A stretch of DNA of 64,000 nt from Helicobacter sp. MIT 11-5569 (GTDB taxonomy: Bacteria; Campylobacterota; Campylobacteria; Campylobacterales; Helicobacteraceae), in the NCBI RefSeq assembly GCF_000765695.2, contig NZ_JRPB02000001.1:124001-188000 (forward strand), read 5' to 3'. This document shows positions 9,943-18,853 of this stretch, piece after piece. A model generated the notes under the pieces. That model was not told the DNA's origin, did no database searches, and saw nothing but the letters and a program-made list of their open reading frames with translations. Each line of letters starts with the position of its first letter. Position 1 is the first letter of the stretch. Position numbers and translations under genes: made by a program.

Positions 9943-10497
9943 ATGAAAAGTATTAAGGTTTTTTTAAAATTTTTAAAAATCGGAATCGCAGTGTCGATTT
10001 TTGGTATTGTAGTAGAAGCAAAGGATTTACAAAAAATTCAAAGCTTTAGTGCAAATTTTGAACAAAATGTGTATTCTAGCGAAGATAAAGGAAGTGTTTT
10101 AAAATATACAGGAACAATTAAGGCTTTAGCTCCTTCTAGCGTTCTTTGGAAGTATGATAATCCTATTCCAAAAGAAATTTATATCGATAATGGAGCAATG
10201 ATAATTTTTGAACCGAAGTTAAAACAAGCAATTTTTGCACAACTTCAAGAAAATATGGATTTTTTAGGTCTATTAAAACAAGCAAAAAAAATAAAAGATG
10301 ATTATTATGAAGCGGTGATTTTAGAGCAAAAATACACATTGGTTTCAGAAAGTGGAATCTTAAAGAAAATCTATTTTAGCGATAGTTTGGAAAATAAAGT
10401 GGAGATTATTTTTTCTAAGATTGTTGTAAATAGCAAGATTGACGAAGGAATTTTCGAATTTAACCCTAGTAGTGATATTGATATTGTTTATCATTAA
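9943..10497 (+). CDS. lolA: Outer-membrane lipoprotein carrier protein LolA
   Basis: A 184-residue periplasmic chaperone that carries lipoproteins from LolCDE in the inner membrane to the outer membrane. A signal peptide (MKSIKVFLKFLKIGIAVSIF, cleavage near VVEA-KD) precedes a beta-rich domain: FSANFEQNVYSSEDKG and SSVLWKYDNPIPKEIYIDNG are typical LolA segments. I start at the ATG at 9943 with AAGGG 7 bases upstream; the frame is open back to 9868 inside yqhA, but that part has no ribosome site. The substrate lipoproteins in this window include Pal and the M48 protease. Confidence 0.87.
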   Translation: MKSIKVFLKFLKIGIAVSIFGIVVEAKDLQKIQSFSANFEQNVYSSEDKGSVLKYTGTIKALAPSSVLWKYDNPIPKEIYIDNGAMIIFEPKLKQAIFAQLQENMDFLGLLKQAKKIKDDYYEAVILEQKYTLVSESGILKKIYFSDSLENKVEIIFSKIVVNSKIDEGIFEFNPSSDIDIVYH

Positions 10498-10552
10498 AAA
10501 TGTGTAAAATTGTCAAAATGCTAGAAAGTTTCCATAAAAATTTAAATATTTT

Positions 10553-10582
10553 TTGACTTATTTTAAAAAAGTGCGTTAAAAT
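10553..10582 (+). promoter_or_regulatory. Sigma-70 promoter of gltA
   Basis: TTGACT (10553-10558) and TAAAAT (10577-10582) are separated by 18 bases, ending 33 bases before the gltA ATG. It is the only promoter in the window where I see both boxes with near-standard spacing. Confidence 0.65.
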
Positions 10583-10615
10583 AGGACTCAATTCAAATTA
10601 TTTAAGGAGTCAAGT

Positions 10616-11899
10616 ATGGGAACAATTACGCTGATTAATAATGAAACAGGCGAAAAATTTGATTTTGATTTGATTGACTGCACAAGAGGACCAAAGGCAG
10701 TTGATTTTAGTAAATTATTTGAACGCACAAATATTTTTTCTTATGACCCGGGCTATGGTTCTACTGCGGGTTGTGAATCTACAATAAGCTATGTAGATGG
10801 AAAAAATGGGCGTTTGTTATATAAAGGATTGCCGATTGAAGAAGTTGTGGAGAAATACCATTTTACAGATGTTGCAAAGCTTTTAATCACTGGGGAAGCA
10901 CCAAAAAATGAAACAGAATCCAAGGAATTTGATTTAGAGTTACGCCATCGTGGATTTTTACATGAAGGGTTAATCAATATTTTTAGTGCTTTTCCCGATG
11001 GAGGGCATCCAATGGCAAATTTAAGTTCTGCTGTTGCAGCACTTTCAACATTTCATTTTGACCATAATGAAATGGAAGAAGAAAATGACTATCAAATAAT
11101 GGCACGTAGAATTATTGCAAAAATTACGACTTTAGTTGCATTTTCTTATCGTAATTCTATTGGAGCTCCTTTTATTTATCCTGATATTAGTAGAAGTTAT
11201 GTAGAAAATTTCCTTTATATGTTGCGTGCATATCCTGGAGGAAAGTTAAAATACACTCTCAAAGGAGAGGAGGAAATTACTCCATTGGAAGTTGAAGCAC
11301 TTGATAAAATCTTTATACTGCATGCTGACCATGGACAAAATGCTTCTACGACAACAGTGCGTAATGTTGCTTCAACTGGCGTGCATCCCTATGCGGCAAT
11401 TTCTGCTGGTATTAATGCGCTTTGGGGTCCAGCACATGGTGGAGCAAATGAAAAGGTTTTAGTGCAACTTGCAGAAATTGGCGATGTTAAAAATGTAGAT
11501 AAATTTGTCGCAAAAGCAAAAGATAAAAATGATCCTTTTAGATTAATGGGCTTTGGACACCGTGTATATAAGAGTTATGATCCTCGTGCAAGAGCAATTA
11601 AATCCTTAAAAGATGAACTTGATAAAAAAGGCATTAAAATGAATGCGTGCTTCAGTGAGATTGCAGAAAAATTAGAAGAAGTTGCTCTAAGTGATGATTA
11701 TTTCAAAGAAAGAAATTTATATCCTAATGTTGATTTTTATAGTGGAATCATCTTAACAGCACTTAAGATTCCTGTGCAGTTATTTACCCCAATGTTTGTT
11801 ATTGGAAGAATGCCCGGTTGGTGTGCGCAAGTAATGGAACATATTAAAAATCCTCATGCAAGAATTACGCGCCCTAGACAAGTATATTTGGGTAAATAA
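10616..11899 (+). CDS. gltA: Citrate synthase, type II
   Basis: A 427-residue enzyme that condenses oxaloacetate and acetyl-CoA to citrate. The N-terminal small domain with [17 protein letters not shown] and the motifs [29 protein letters not shown] and [14 protein letters not shown] mark the hexameric type II form; the His of HADHGQN, the His of GPAHGGAN and the Asp of the C-terminal part (PNVDFYSG) form the active site. AAGGAG lies 7 bases before the ATG. It is apparently monocistronic with its own promoter. Together with mdh and oorDABC in this window it belongs to the tricarboxylic acid cycle. Confidence 0.96.
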   Translation: MGTITLINNETGEKFDFDLIDCTRGPKAVDFSKLFERTNIFSYDPGYGSTAGCESTISYVDGKNGRLLYKGLPIEEVVEKYHFTDVAKLLITGEAPKNETESKEFDLELRHRGFLHEGLINIFSAFPDGGHPMANLSSAVAALSTFHFDHNEMEEENDYQIMARRIIAKITTLVAFSYRNSIGAPFIYPDISRSYVENFLYMLRAYPGGKLKYTLKGEEEITPLEVEALDKIFILHADHGQNASTTTVRNVASTGVHPYAAISAGINALWGPAHGGANEKVLVQLAEIGDVKNVDKFVAKAKDKNDPFRLMGFGHRVYKSYDPRARAIKSLKDELDKKGIKMNACFSEIAEKLEEVALSDDYFKERNLYPNVDFYSGIILTALKIPVQLFTPMFVIGRMPGWCAQVMEHIKNPHARITRPRQVYLGK

Positions 11900-11934
11900 G
11901 GTTTGCGGTAAGAGTGATTTTATTTTTTGTGTGA

Positions 11935-11940
11935 TAAAAT
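11935..11940 (+). promoter_or_regulatory. Extended -10 box for the DAHP synthase gene
   Basis: TGATAAAAT, an extended -10 form, lies 33 bases before the ATG at 11973. Confidence 0.5.
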
Positions 11941-11972
11941 GCTAGGCTTAATTTAAAGAATTAGGACATTTA

Positions 11973-13325
11973 ATGCAGGTAAAAAACTGGAATCTCAAAA
12001 GTTGGCGTGATAAAACTGCCTTACAACAGCCTACATATAAGGATTTAGAAGCACTAAATAAGGCACAAGAGCAACTTAGCAAACTTCCTCCTTTGGTGTT
12101 TGCTGGAGAAGCAAGAACGCTAAAGGCACATTTAGCGAAGGTTTCTCGCGGAGAAGCCTTTTTGCTACAAGGTGGAGATTGCGCAGAGAGTTTTTCGGAT
12201 TTTAATGCAGTAAGAATCAGAGATTTATTTAAAGTTATTCTGCAAATGGCAGTAGTTTTGACTTATGCTGGTGCTTGCCCGATTGTAAAGGTTGGGCGAT
12301 TGGCAGGGCAGTTTGCAAAGCCTAGAAGTAGCGATACAGAAACGATTAATGGAATCACGTTGCCAAGTTATCGTGGCGATATTATTAATGGAATAGAATT
12401 TAATGCTGAAGCTAGAGAAGCAGACCCAAATAGAATCTTACATGCCTATCATCAATCTGCTGCAACATTAAATCTAATCCGAGCCTTTGCACAAGGTGGT
12501 TTAGCGGATTTAAATCAAGTGCAGAAATGGAATTTAGATTTCGTTAATAGCGCACAAAGTGAGCGATTTTGTGAAATGGCAGATAAGATTACACAAGCTT
12601 TAGCATTTATGGAAGCGTGTGGAATTACAGCACAAAATACACCAACATTGCATGAAACAGAGTTTTTTACTTCTCATGAAGCCTTGCTTTTAAATTATGA
12701 AGAAGCATTAACGCGTAAAGATCATTTAACTGGGGAGTGGTATGATTGTTCAGCACATATGCTTTGGATTGGAGAGCGCACGCGTAATTTAGATGGTGCG
12801 CATTTGGAATTTTTGCGTGGAGTTGGAAATCCTTTAGGGGTGAAAATTGGACCTAATGCCACAAAAGAGGATATTTTAGGAATTTGTGAGATTCTAAATC
12901 CAAACAATGAAGCAGGGCGTTTAAATTTTATTATTAGAATGGGAGCAAATGTAATTGTAGAGAAGCTTCCAAAGCTTCTGGAATCTGTAAAAAGTGAAGG
13001 TAGAGAAATTGTTTGGAGTATTGATCCAATGCATGGTAATACAACAAAAGCAAGCAGTGGCTATAAAACCCGTTCTTTTGATAATATTTTAAATGAAGTG
13101 AAAGCATTCTTTGAGATTCATAGAAGTGTTGGCACTTATGCTGGTGGTGTGCATTTAGAAATGACAGGTGAAGATGTAACAGAATGTGTGGGCGGAATGC
13201 AGGCAATTACCGAAGAAAACTTAGGCTGTAATTACAACACACAATGCGACCCGCGTTTGAATGCAAGTCAAGCTATTGAACTTTCTTTTTTAATTGCTGA
13301 TGTTTTAAAACAACGCCGTATTTAG
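11973..13325 (+). CDS. 3-deoxy-7-phosphoheptulonate synthase, class II (DAHP synthase)
   Basis: A 450-residue enzyme for the first step of the shikimate pathway, joining phosphoenolpyruvate and erythrose 4-phosphate. The whole protein matches the plant-like class II family: [12 protein letters not shown] near residue 71, [22 protein letters not shown]-like segment [24 protein letters not shown] and [10 protein letters not shown]. The Cys in GGDCAE, the His in PMHGN and the later Glu and Asp ([12 protein letters not shown]) are metal ligands in this family. It is 73 bases behind gltA and has its own promoter. A stem-loop follows the stop. Feedback control is not visible from sequence. Confidence 0.94.
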   Translation: MQVKNWNLKSWRDKTALQQPTYKDLEALNKAQEQLSKLPPLVFAGEARTLKAHLAKVSRGEAFLLQGGDCAESFSDFNAVRIRDLFKVILQMAVVLTYAGACPIVKVGRLAGQFAKPRSSDTETINGITLPSYRGDIINGIEFNAEAREADPNRILHAYHQSAATLNLIRAFAQGGLADLNQVQKWNLDFVNSAQSERFCEMADKITQALAFMEACGITAQNTPTLHETEFFTSHEALLLNYEEALTRKDHLTGEWYDCSAHMLWIGERTRNLDGAHLEFLRGVGNPLGVKIGPNATKEDILGICEILNPNNEAGRLNFIIRMGANVIVEKLPKLLESVKSEGREIVWSIDPMHGNTTKASSGYKTRSFDNILNEVKAFFEIHRSVGTYAGGVHLEMTGEDVTECVGGMQAITEENLGCNYNTQCDPRLNASQAIELSFLIADVLKQRRI

Positions 13326-13329
13326 CTTG

Positions 13330-13353
13330 AAGGATTCCACTTATGGAATCCTT
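13330..13353. terminator. Stem-loop after the DAHP synthase gene
   Basis: A perfect 10-base-pair stem (AAGGATTCCA / TGGAATCCTT) with a CTTA loop starts 5 bases after the stop codon. No run of T follows, so it is not a classical intrinsic terminator; it may end or protect the message. Both arms contain the GAWTC word that is frequent across the window. Confidence 0.5.
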
Positions 13354-13456
13354 AGGTTAAAGATATTTATTTAAATTATTGCTTCAAATATTAAAAAATT
13401 CTTATTATTTTTTTAATTTTTCATAAAAATTTGTTTAAAAATAGCTAAAATTATGA

Positions 13457-13462
13457 TATAAT
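13457..13462 (+). promoter_or_regulatory. -10 box for the cosR-like gene
   Basis: TATAAT in the context TATGATATAAT, 38 bases before the ATG at 13500, after a strongly AT-rich stretch. Confidence 0.6.
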
Positions 13463-13499
13463 TCCGAAAATTTTTAAATTTATCGTAAGGATAGAAGAG

Positions 13500-14171
13500 A
13501 TGAGAATCTTAATTATTGAAGATGAGATAAGCCTTAATAAGACTATTACAGAAGGGTTAAATGAGTTTAACTATCAAACTGATGTTGCTGAAAATCTAAA
13601 AGATGGTGAGTATTATATTAGTATTCGTAATTATGATTTGGTGCTTGCTGATTGGATGTTGCCAGATGGAAGTGGATTGGAGATTATTAATCAAGTTAAA
13701 AGCAAATCTCCGCGCACAGCAGTTGTAGTAATTTCTGCAAAAGATGATGCGCAAAGTGAAGTGGAAGCATTAAGGGCTGGGGCTGATGATTTTTTAGCAA
13801 AACCTTTTGATTTTAGCGTTTTAGTGGCTAGAATCGAAGCGCGCTTGCGTTTTGGTGGAACAAATCTCATCGAAATTGAAGATTTAGTCATTAATCCTGA
13901 TGAAGAGAAAATTACTTATAAAGGACAAGAGATTGAGCTTAAAGGAAAGCCATTTGAAGTATTAACGCATCTTGCTCGCCATAGAGACCAAATTGTTTCT
14001 AAGGAACAATTATTAGACGCGATTTGGGAAGAACCAGAGCTTGTTACTCCAAATGTCATTGAAGTAGCAATCAACCAAATCCGTCAAAAAATGGACAAGC
14101 CTTTAAATATCGCTACAATTGAAACTGTAAGACGCAGAGGTTATAGATTCTGCTATCCAAAAGGTATTTAA
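13500..14171 (+). CDS. cosR: CosR/HsrA-family response regulator
   Basis: A 223-residue OmpR-type regulator, orthologous by eye to C. jejuni CosR and H. pylori HP1043 (HsrA): the C-terminal winged helix (ELKGKPFEVLTHLARHRDQI, VTPNVIEVAINQIRQKMDKP, ETVRRRGYRFCYPK) is close to both. CosR controls oxidative-stress genes and is essential in its relatives. The receiver domain here keeps the full phosphorylation pocket: Glu7, Asp8, phospho-acceptor Asp51 (LVLADWMLPDG), Ser79 and Lys101. In HP1043 the Asp is replaced and the protein works unphosphorylated. A sensor kinase gene follows after 9 bases. AAGGA lies 8 bases before the ATG. Confidence 0.9.
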   Translation: MRILIIEDEISLNKTITEGLNEFNYQTDVAENLKDGEYYISIRNYDLVLADWMLPDGSGLEIINQVKSKSPRTAVVVISAKDDAQSEVEALRAGADDFLAKPFDFSVLVARIEARLRFGGTNLIEIEDLVINPDEEKITYKGQEIELKGKPFEVLTHLARHRDQIVSKEQLLDAIWEEPELVTPNVIEVAINQIRQKMDKPLNIATIETVRRRGYRFCYPKGI

Positions 14172-14180
14172 GAGAACGCT

Positions 14181-15374
14181 TTGCAAAAGTGGTTCATCTA
14201 CATTTTTATCGCCCTTGTGGCGGTTTTTTCTACACTTTTTTATTTTTTTGTTTATACAACAACCTATCAAAATATAGAATCCAAACTACAAGAAATTTCT
14301 AAAAAATATCCCACTGACACATCTCTAAATGGCGCAATAGTTTTAGATTCTAAAATTACAACAGCTAATTTTGAAAAACAGATTCATACAAATCGTATAG
14401 AATATATCTTGCAAATTCCTTTTAAGGATACAGGATTGCAAATCACGCAGGATATTACACAAGAAGTTAAGCTTTTAAGGTTTTTAGCATTAAGTTTAGT
14501 TGTTTTAAATTTTACGATATGGATAATGGCAGTGTTGCTTGTTTGGCAAAACAGAAGAAATGAAGATAAACTTATTAGAGAATTAATTATATTTTTAAAT
14601 ACTCTTAAAGTCGATGAATTAAACAAATTTGCAAATCCAAATCAGAAATTCTTAGAACAATCTTTACAGAAACCTTTGGTATTAGCATTTAAGGGATTCT
14701 TTGAGCGTGTTGAAGCATATTATCAAGCAAAAAAGCAGCTTTATAGCGGAATCGCACATGAGTTAAAAACACCCTTAGCAGTGATTAAAACAAGATGTGA
14801 AGTTACTTTGCTAAAGGCTAGGGAAAGTGAAGCGTATATTAATGCTTTAAAAGAAAATATCCAAAGTGTTAATGTGGCGCAAACAAGCATTAAAGCGTTA
14901 TTTAATTTGATACAAAATAGCGATAAAACAGAATGCGCGCAACTCATCAATATACAAAGAGAATTAGAAAATCTTATAAAAGATTTCACACTTTTAAGTA
15001 AAGATAGGAAGTTTGAATACGTGCTTCAAACAGAAGGTTTAGAAATTTTAATAAAACCTGCATTATTGCGACTAATTCTTCAGAATTTTTTACAAAATGC
15101 CTTTAAATTTACTCCAAAAGATAAAGCCGTGTGTTTAAAGAGTTTTGTAAAAAATGGAATCTTAGAAATAGAAGTCTTAGATGAAGGAGAGGGAATCAAA
15201 GCAGATTCAGATATTTTTGCCCCTTTTGAAAAAGTGGGTAACCAAGAAGGAATAGGGCTTGGATTGTTTCTAGCAAAAAAAGCTGCAGAGGAACTCGGCG
15301 GAGAGATAACTTTAGAGAATCGCAAAGATAAACAAGGTGTAATTGCTGCGTTTAAACTAGAATTGAGTGCATAA
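14181..15374 (+). CDS. Membrane sensor histidine kinase paired with the CosR-like regulator
   Basis: A 397-residue kinase. Membrane helices at about residues 4-26 and 97-122 enclose a periplasmic region of some 70 residues, the likely sensor. The dimerisation domain has SGIAHELKTPLAVIK with phospho-acceptor His193. The ATP-binding domain has an N box (ILQNFLQNAFKF), a G1 box (LDEGEGI) and a G2 box (GIGLGLFLAKK), so it should be active. No HAMP domain is obvious. The start is a TTG, 9 bases after the regulator stop, with AGAG upstream; the two genes must be co-transcribed. The ligand is unknown. Its partner should be the adjacent regulator, but this is inferred from position. Confidence 0.85.
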   Translation: MQKWFIYIFIALVAVFSTLFYFFVYTTTYQNIESKLQEISKKYPTDTSLNGAIVLDSKITTANFEKQIHTNRIEYILQIPFKDTGLQITQDITQEVKLLRFLALSLVVLNFTIWIMAVLLVWQNRRNEDKLIRELIIFLNTLKVDELNKFANPNQKFLEQSLQKPLVLAFKGFFERVEAYYQAKKQLYSGIAHELKTPLAVIKTRCEVTLLKARESEAYINALKENIQSVNVAQTSIKALFNLIQNSDKTECAQLINIQRELENLIKDFTLLSKDRKFEYVLQTEGLEILIKPALLRLILQNFLQNAFKFTPKDKAVCLKSFVKNGILEIEVLDEGEGIKADSDIFAPFEKVGNQEGIGLGLFLAKKAAEELGGEITLENRKDKQGVIAAFKLELSA

Positions 15375-15393
15375 ATTTAGGAACAAAAATTGC

Positions 15394-15399
15394 TATAAC
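15394..15399 (+). promoter_or_regulatory. Possible extended -10 box for the lysozyme-fold gene
   Basis: TGCTATAAC, an extended -10 form, lies 22 bases before the ATG at 15421, right after the kinase stop. Confidence 0.4.
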
Positions 15400-15420
15400 A
15401 TTTCTAAATAAGGAGTTGTT

Positions 15421-16185
15421 ATGCAAAGGATTGTTTTAAGTTTATTGCTATTTTGTGGAGTTGTATTTGCTGCACCAAAAGTAGATTTTAAAAACGCTTG
15501 CGTTCCTTTAGCGCAGTTTTCCAAAGAACAAAAGGAGGTATTATTGCGTTCTTATCTTGCTGGGGAGAGCGAAGGATTTGGACTAACACTTGCAGCAATT
15601 GCATGGAAAGAGTCTTGTGCTGGAGAGTATAAAATGAATTTTCAAGACCCAAGTGCTGGGAATTTTCACGCTTATATTCCGGGTGTAATTAACCGTTATC
15701 CACAATTAAAACAAAATGGTTTTACACAAAATATGGTCGGAGCAATGCTTGTCGATGATGATGAATTTGCCGCAAAGATTGCAATTTTAGAGTTAAAATT
15801 TTGGCAAAAAGAACATCAAGGAAATTGGAAAAATATTGTAAAATCTTATAATAAAGGTTATAGCTGGAAAAAAAGCTCCACTGCAAATACACAAGCTGAA
15901 AAGTATTATCAAGAAATAGCTTGGCGCGTTAAGGAGTTGGAATCTTATTTTAAGAAAAAAGATATGCAGCGTGTAGCACTAGATCTTCCAAAAGCACAGA
16001 AAGAACACAAAGCGATAAAAGAGCAGAATCAGAATCCCCAAAAGGATTTTTATGCTTATGGTGAGGATTCTGTTGCGCATGACTTTAAGTTTTTACCGAT
16101 TTATCAAATAGGAAATGAGTTCGCAGCTCCTTATGTGCCTAAAAAAACTGTGTTGAAAGATTTTGAGTTGCTGGAGATTTATTAA
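15421..16185 (+). CDS. Exported lysozyme-fold protein, putative lytic transglycosylase
   Basis: A 254-residue secreted protein with a signal peptide (MQRIVLSLLLFCGVVFAAP). Residues 25-165 resemble the transglycosylase SLT fold: AAIAWKESCAG with a candidate catalytic Glu64, then QDPSAGNFHAYIP and IVKSYNKGY, which mirror the E..S, G.(M/F) and YN.G motifs of lytic transglycosylases. The last 80 residues are charged and of unknown role. It would cut peptidoglycan strands in the periplasm. Start ATG with AAGGAG 6 bases upstream. The assignment rests on short motifs, so the exact family is uncertain. Confidence 0.62.
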   Translation: MQRIVLSLLLFCGVVFAAPKVDFKNACVPLAQFSKEQKEVLLRSYLAGESEGFGLTLAAIAWKESCAGEYKMNFQDPSAGNFHAYIPGVINRYPQLKQNGFTQNMVGAMLVDDDEFAAKIAILELKFWQKEHQGNWKNIVKSYNKGYSWKKSSTANTQAEKYYQEIAWRVKELESYFKKKDMQRVALDLPKAQKEHKAIKEQNQNPQKDFYAYGEDSVAHDFKFLPIYQIGNEFAAPYVPKKTVLKDFELLEIY

Positions 16186-16210
16186 GTTAAATTTGGATTC
16201 TGTTTGGTAA

Positions 16211-18247
16211 TTAAGTAAGATAGCTCCTTAAAAGTCCTGCTTCATAAAGAAAAATAGACCCTTCATAGGGAATATTTTTTAATGCGTCCTTTTTGGCATA
16301 ACTCAAATATAAAACTTCTTTTGCACGTGTAACAGCGACATAAAATAACCTGCGCTCTTCTTCTAAACTTCCGCCTTGCTGCATAAGTTTTTTGTTTGGA
16401 AATCTTCCTTCCATTAAATCTACAAGATAAACTTCGCTAAATTCTAATCCTTTGCTTGCGTGAATACTTAGCAAATTAACGCCTTCGCCTTCACTCATTT
16501 CGCTTGAGCCTAGCACCATTGCATTTAAAAAGCGTCCAATATCATCATAATGTGTTGATAAATCTTTTAAAAGCGACATTTTTCTGTTGATTTTCTCTAA
16601 AGATTCCAAACGTTTTTCTTCTAAAATAACACCTTCTTTTGTGATGGAGCGTTCCTTTGCGAGTTTTTGAGCAACGATTTGAAAAATTGGCAAAGTTTGG
16701 ATTTTTGTAATTAAATAATAAGGCTTGTCATAAGGATTAAAGAATTTAAAAAAGCAATACAGAGCATTTAAAAATTCAGCACCATCTTTGGTAAGTTTTG
16801 GGTGGCTTAAAATGGCATTGTTTTTAAATCCTTCTTCTAAGGGTAGAGCGTGAAATTGTGCGGTATTGCTAAATTCTATAAAATCATCAAAAAGCCCTAA
16901 TTGTGTGTTTCGTATGCCTTTTTTATAAGGTTCTTTTATGCTTTTGTCGGGATATAAAATCCCTTGTGCTAAGTTCCCTTTCCCCAAAAGCAGTAAGGCT
17001 TCATAAATATCTTTTGCGACTGCATTTCCGATTCCTTTTGTGTGGCTTAATATGTGAATAAAAGCCATCATATCTTTAGGATTAAAGAGTAAAGTGCAAA
17101 GATTTAACATATAAACCACTTCTTTGGAATCAAAAAAACTTACACCACCTTTGCGCTTAGTCGGAATCCCAATCTCACGCAAACTTGCTTCAATGCCATC
17201 AGCACTAGAATTATTGCGAAAAATCACCGCAATTTCTTGATAAGGGCGATTTGAAAGTTTGATTTTGTTTGCGATTCCGGCGTATTGTAAAAACAACTCT
17301 TCATAGACAAGAAGTGCAGGGTTTCCAAAATTTTGTGTTTTAATAACTTCAAGTTTTTTAGGGTAAATGCGCGGATTTTTTTCAATTACACGATTTGCAA
17401 GGTTTAAAATTGGTTCTGTGGAGCGATAGTTTTTGGTTAAACTATAAATTTTCCCTTCAGGATAGCGTTCTTTAAAACTGCCTATAATACTAATATCTGC
17501 TCCATTAAACGCGTAAATGCTTTGGTCATAATCGCCTACACAAAAAATAGAAGGTGGGTTAAGGGCTTGCAAAATGGAATCTTGCAAAGGATTTGTATCT
17601 TGATATTCATCGACTAAAACTTCTTTAAAAGGCGATTGTGTTTGTTTTAGCAAATTTGCCTTGTAATTTAAAAGTAAATCATTATAATCGACATAATGGT
17701 ATTCTTCTTTTAAAGCTTTAAATTCTTCCCAAATATCTAAATAAATCTCTGCATATTCAAGTTGTTGAGGGTTTTTGCGCTCCAACCAACCTGTAAAATC
17801 TTCTGAAGTTGTTGCATTAAAATAGAGAGAAAATAAATCATAAAGGTAATTTGCTCCATAGGGAGTAATTTCTGAATGGTTTAAAAAAACACGTCTATCA
17901 TAAAGACTTTTAAACAAAACCTTAAGCTCTCTAGGTTGCTTTAAAATAATAGAATCTTTAGCCTTTAGATACCGATAAGCTACTGCGTGGAAAGTACCCG
18001 CTTCAATTTCTTTGATAATTTTTGTATCAAACTTAGTGTTTAAACGTGATAACATTTCTGCAGCAGCTTTGTTTGTGAATGTTAAGAGTAAAATCTCATG
18101 GGGCGAGATTCCATTTTGTAGTAAAAAAGAGATTCTCCCAACAATCGTAGAAGTCTTGCCAGTTCCTGCAGAAGCGATGATTAGATTATGCCCACTTGGA
18201 GCTTGACAAGCTTCTTTTTGTTGGGAGTTAAGATTGGATAAGGGCAA
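16211..18247 (-). CDS. UvrD/Rep-family DNA helicase
   Basis: A 678-residue superfamily 1A 3'-5' helicase. Visible motifs: NSQQKEACQAPSGHNLIIAS (Q motif), ASAGTGKTSTIVGR (Walker A), LLLTFTNKAAAEML (Ia), VLVDEYQDTNPLQ (II), VGDYDQSIYAFNGA (III), YSLTKNYRST (IV), LLSIHASKGLEF (V) and RRLFYVAVTRAKEVLYLSYA (VI). Such enzymes act in repair, replication restart or removal of RecA; UvrD and Rep cannot be told apart safely here. The start is a TTG at 18247 without a clear ribosome site, 5 bases after the fliW stop, so it is likely coupled to fliW translation. The CACGTG in motif VI codons resembles a parS core but is probably chance. Confidence 0.92.
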   Translation of the reverse strand: MPLSNLNSQQKEACQAPSGHNLIIASAGTGKTSTIVGRISFLLQNGISPHEILLLTFTNKAAAEMLSRLNTKFDTKIIKEIEAGTFHAVAYRYLKAKDSIILKQPRELKVLFKSLYDRRVFLNHSEITPYGANYLYDLFSLYFNATTSEDFTGWLERKNPQQLEYAEIYLDIWEEFKALKEEYHYVDYNDLLLNYKANLLKQTQSPFKEVLVDEYQDTNPLQDSILQALNPPSIFCVGDYDQSIYAFNGADISIIGSFKERYPEGKIYSLTKNYRSTEPILNLANRVIEKNPRIYPKKLEVIKTQNFGNPALLVYEELFLQYAGIANKIKLSNRPYQEIAVIFRNNSSADGIEASLREIGIPTKRKGGVSFFDSKEVVYMLNLCTLLFNPKDMMAFIHILSHTKGIGNAVAKDIYEALLLLGKGNLAQGILYPDKSIKEPYKKGIRNTQLGLFDDFIEFSNTAQFHALPLEEGFKNNAILSHPKLTKDGAEFLNALYCFFKFFNPYDKPYYLITKIQTLPIFQIVAQKLAKERSITKEGVILEEKRLESLEKINRKMSLLKDLSTHYDDIGRFLNAMVLGSSEMSEGEGVNLLSIHASKGLEFSEVYLVDLMEGRFPNKKLMQQGGSLEEERRLFYVAVTRAKEVLYLSYAKKDALKNIPYEGSIFLYEAGLLRSYLT

Positions 18248-18252
18248 TCAAG

Positions 18253-18642
18253 CTATGCTTTAATATAATTTTTAATAGATTCTGCAACACCAAAATTTGG
18301 ATAATCTTTGATATTTAACACAACTTGGGCAAGTGTATTGTTATCGCAATTTAAAATAATAGGTGCTAAAAAATTAATGCGCACTTCTGCTTCTTTTTCG
18401 CGCACAAATACACAGAATACTTTTACATTAGAATTTGATTTCATATCAAGCAATGTTTGGATTGCTGTTGGCACTTCAAAAGAATACTCACGCACTTTGT
18501 AAGGGTTAATTAGTAATAACTCCGTGCTTCCTTCCATTGATAAAAATGCTAATGCGCCATCATCTACTTCAGCAAAACTCACTTCATTGACATTTTCAAA
18601 TCCTAAAATTGGGGACTTTACTTGAAACTTTTCACTTTTCAT
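18253..18642 (-). CDS. fliW: Flagellar assembly factor FliW
   Basis: A 129-residue protein of the FliW family, which binds flagellin and the regulator CsrA and so links flagellin export to its translation. The pattern SPILGFENVNEVSFAEVDDG, then LLLINPYKV, TLLDMKSNSNVKVFCVFVRE and INFLAPIILNCDNNTLAQVV follows the family through its beta barrel. I start at the ATG at 18642 because AAGGAG lies 7 bases upstream; the frame extends to 18684 without a site. Its position beside valS matches HP1154/HP1153 in H. pylori as I recall. No flagellar gene lies in the window. Confidence 0.88.
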   Translation of the reverse strand: MKSEKFQVKSPILGFENVNEVSFAEVDDGALAFLSMEGSTELLLINPYKVREYSFEVPTAIQTLLDMKSNSNVKVFCVFVREKEAEVRINFLAPIILNCDNNTLAQVVLNIKDYPNFGVAESIKNYIKA

Positions 18643-18674
18643 AACACGCTCCTTTTGTCTTTTGGTATGATTGA

Positions 18675-18680
18675 ATTTTA
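18675..18680 (-). promoter_or_regulatory. Possible -10 box for fliW
   Basis: On the minus strand TAAAAT lies 33 bases before the fliW start. No sigma-28 or sigma-54 pattern is evident, so expression may be constitutive. Confidence 0.35.
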
Positions 18681-18760
18681 CCATAAAGTTTCTACTTTAA
18701 CACCTATTCTTAATAAACTTCCTTGTGAAAAATAGATTTTAAAGAATTATGATTTTTTGG

Positions 18761-18766
18761 TAGAAT
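18761..18766 (+). promoter_or_regulatory. -10 box for valS
   Basis: TAGAAT after a T-run, 88 bases before the valS ATG. The leader of about 80 bases contains a short direct repeat (AGCAAA twice) but no T-box-like structure that I can see. Confidence 0.45.
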
Positions 18767-18853
18767 TCTGAAATTAAAATTCATACTTAGCAAACTAGCA
18801 AAAACTATTCCAATTTTAAAATTTGCACCCAATTTGCTATTTAAAGGGCTTTT

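Noticed and set aside
18643-18853. A tRNA, T-box or riboswitch in the fliW-valS gap
   Set aside because: No cloverleaf, T-box core or paired structure could be found; the gap is explained by two divergent promoters.
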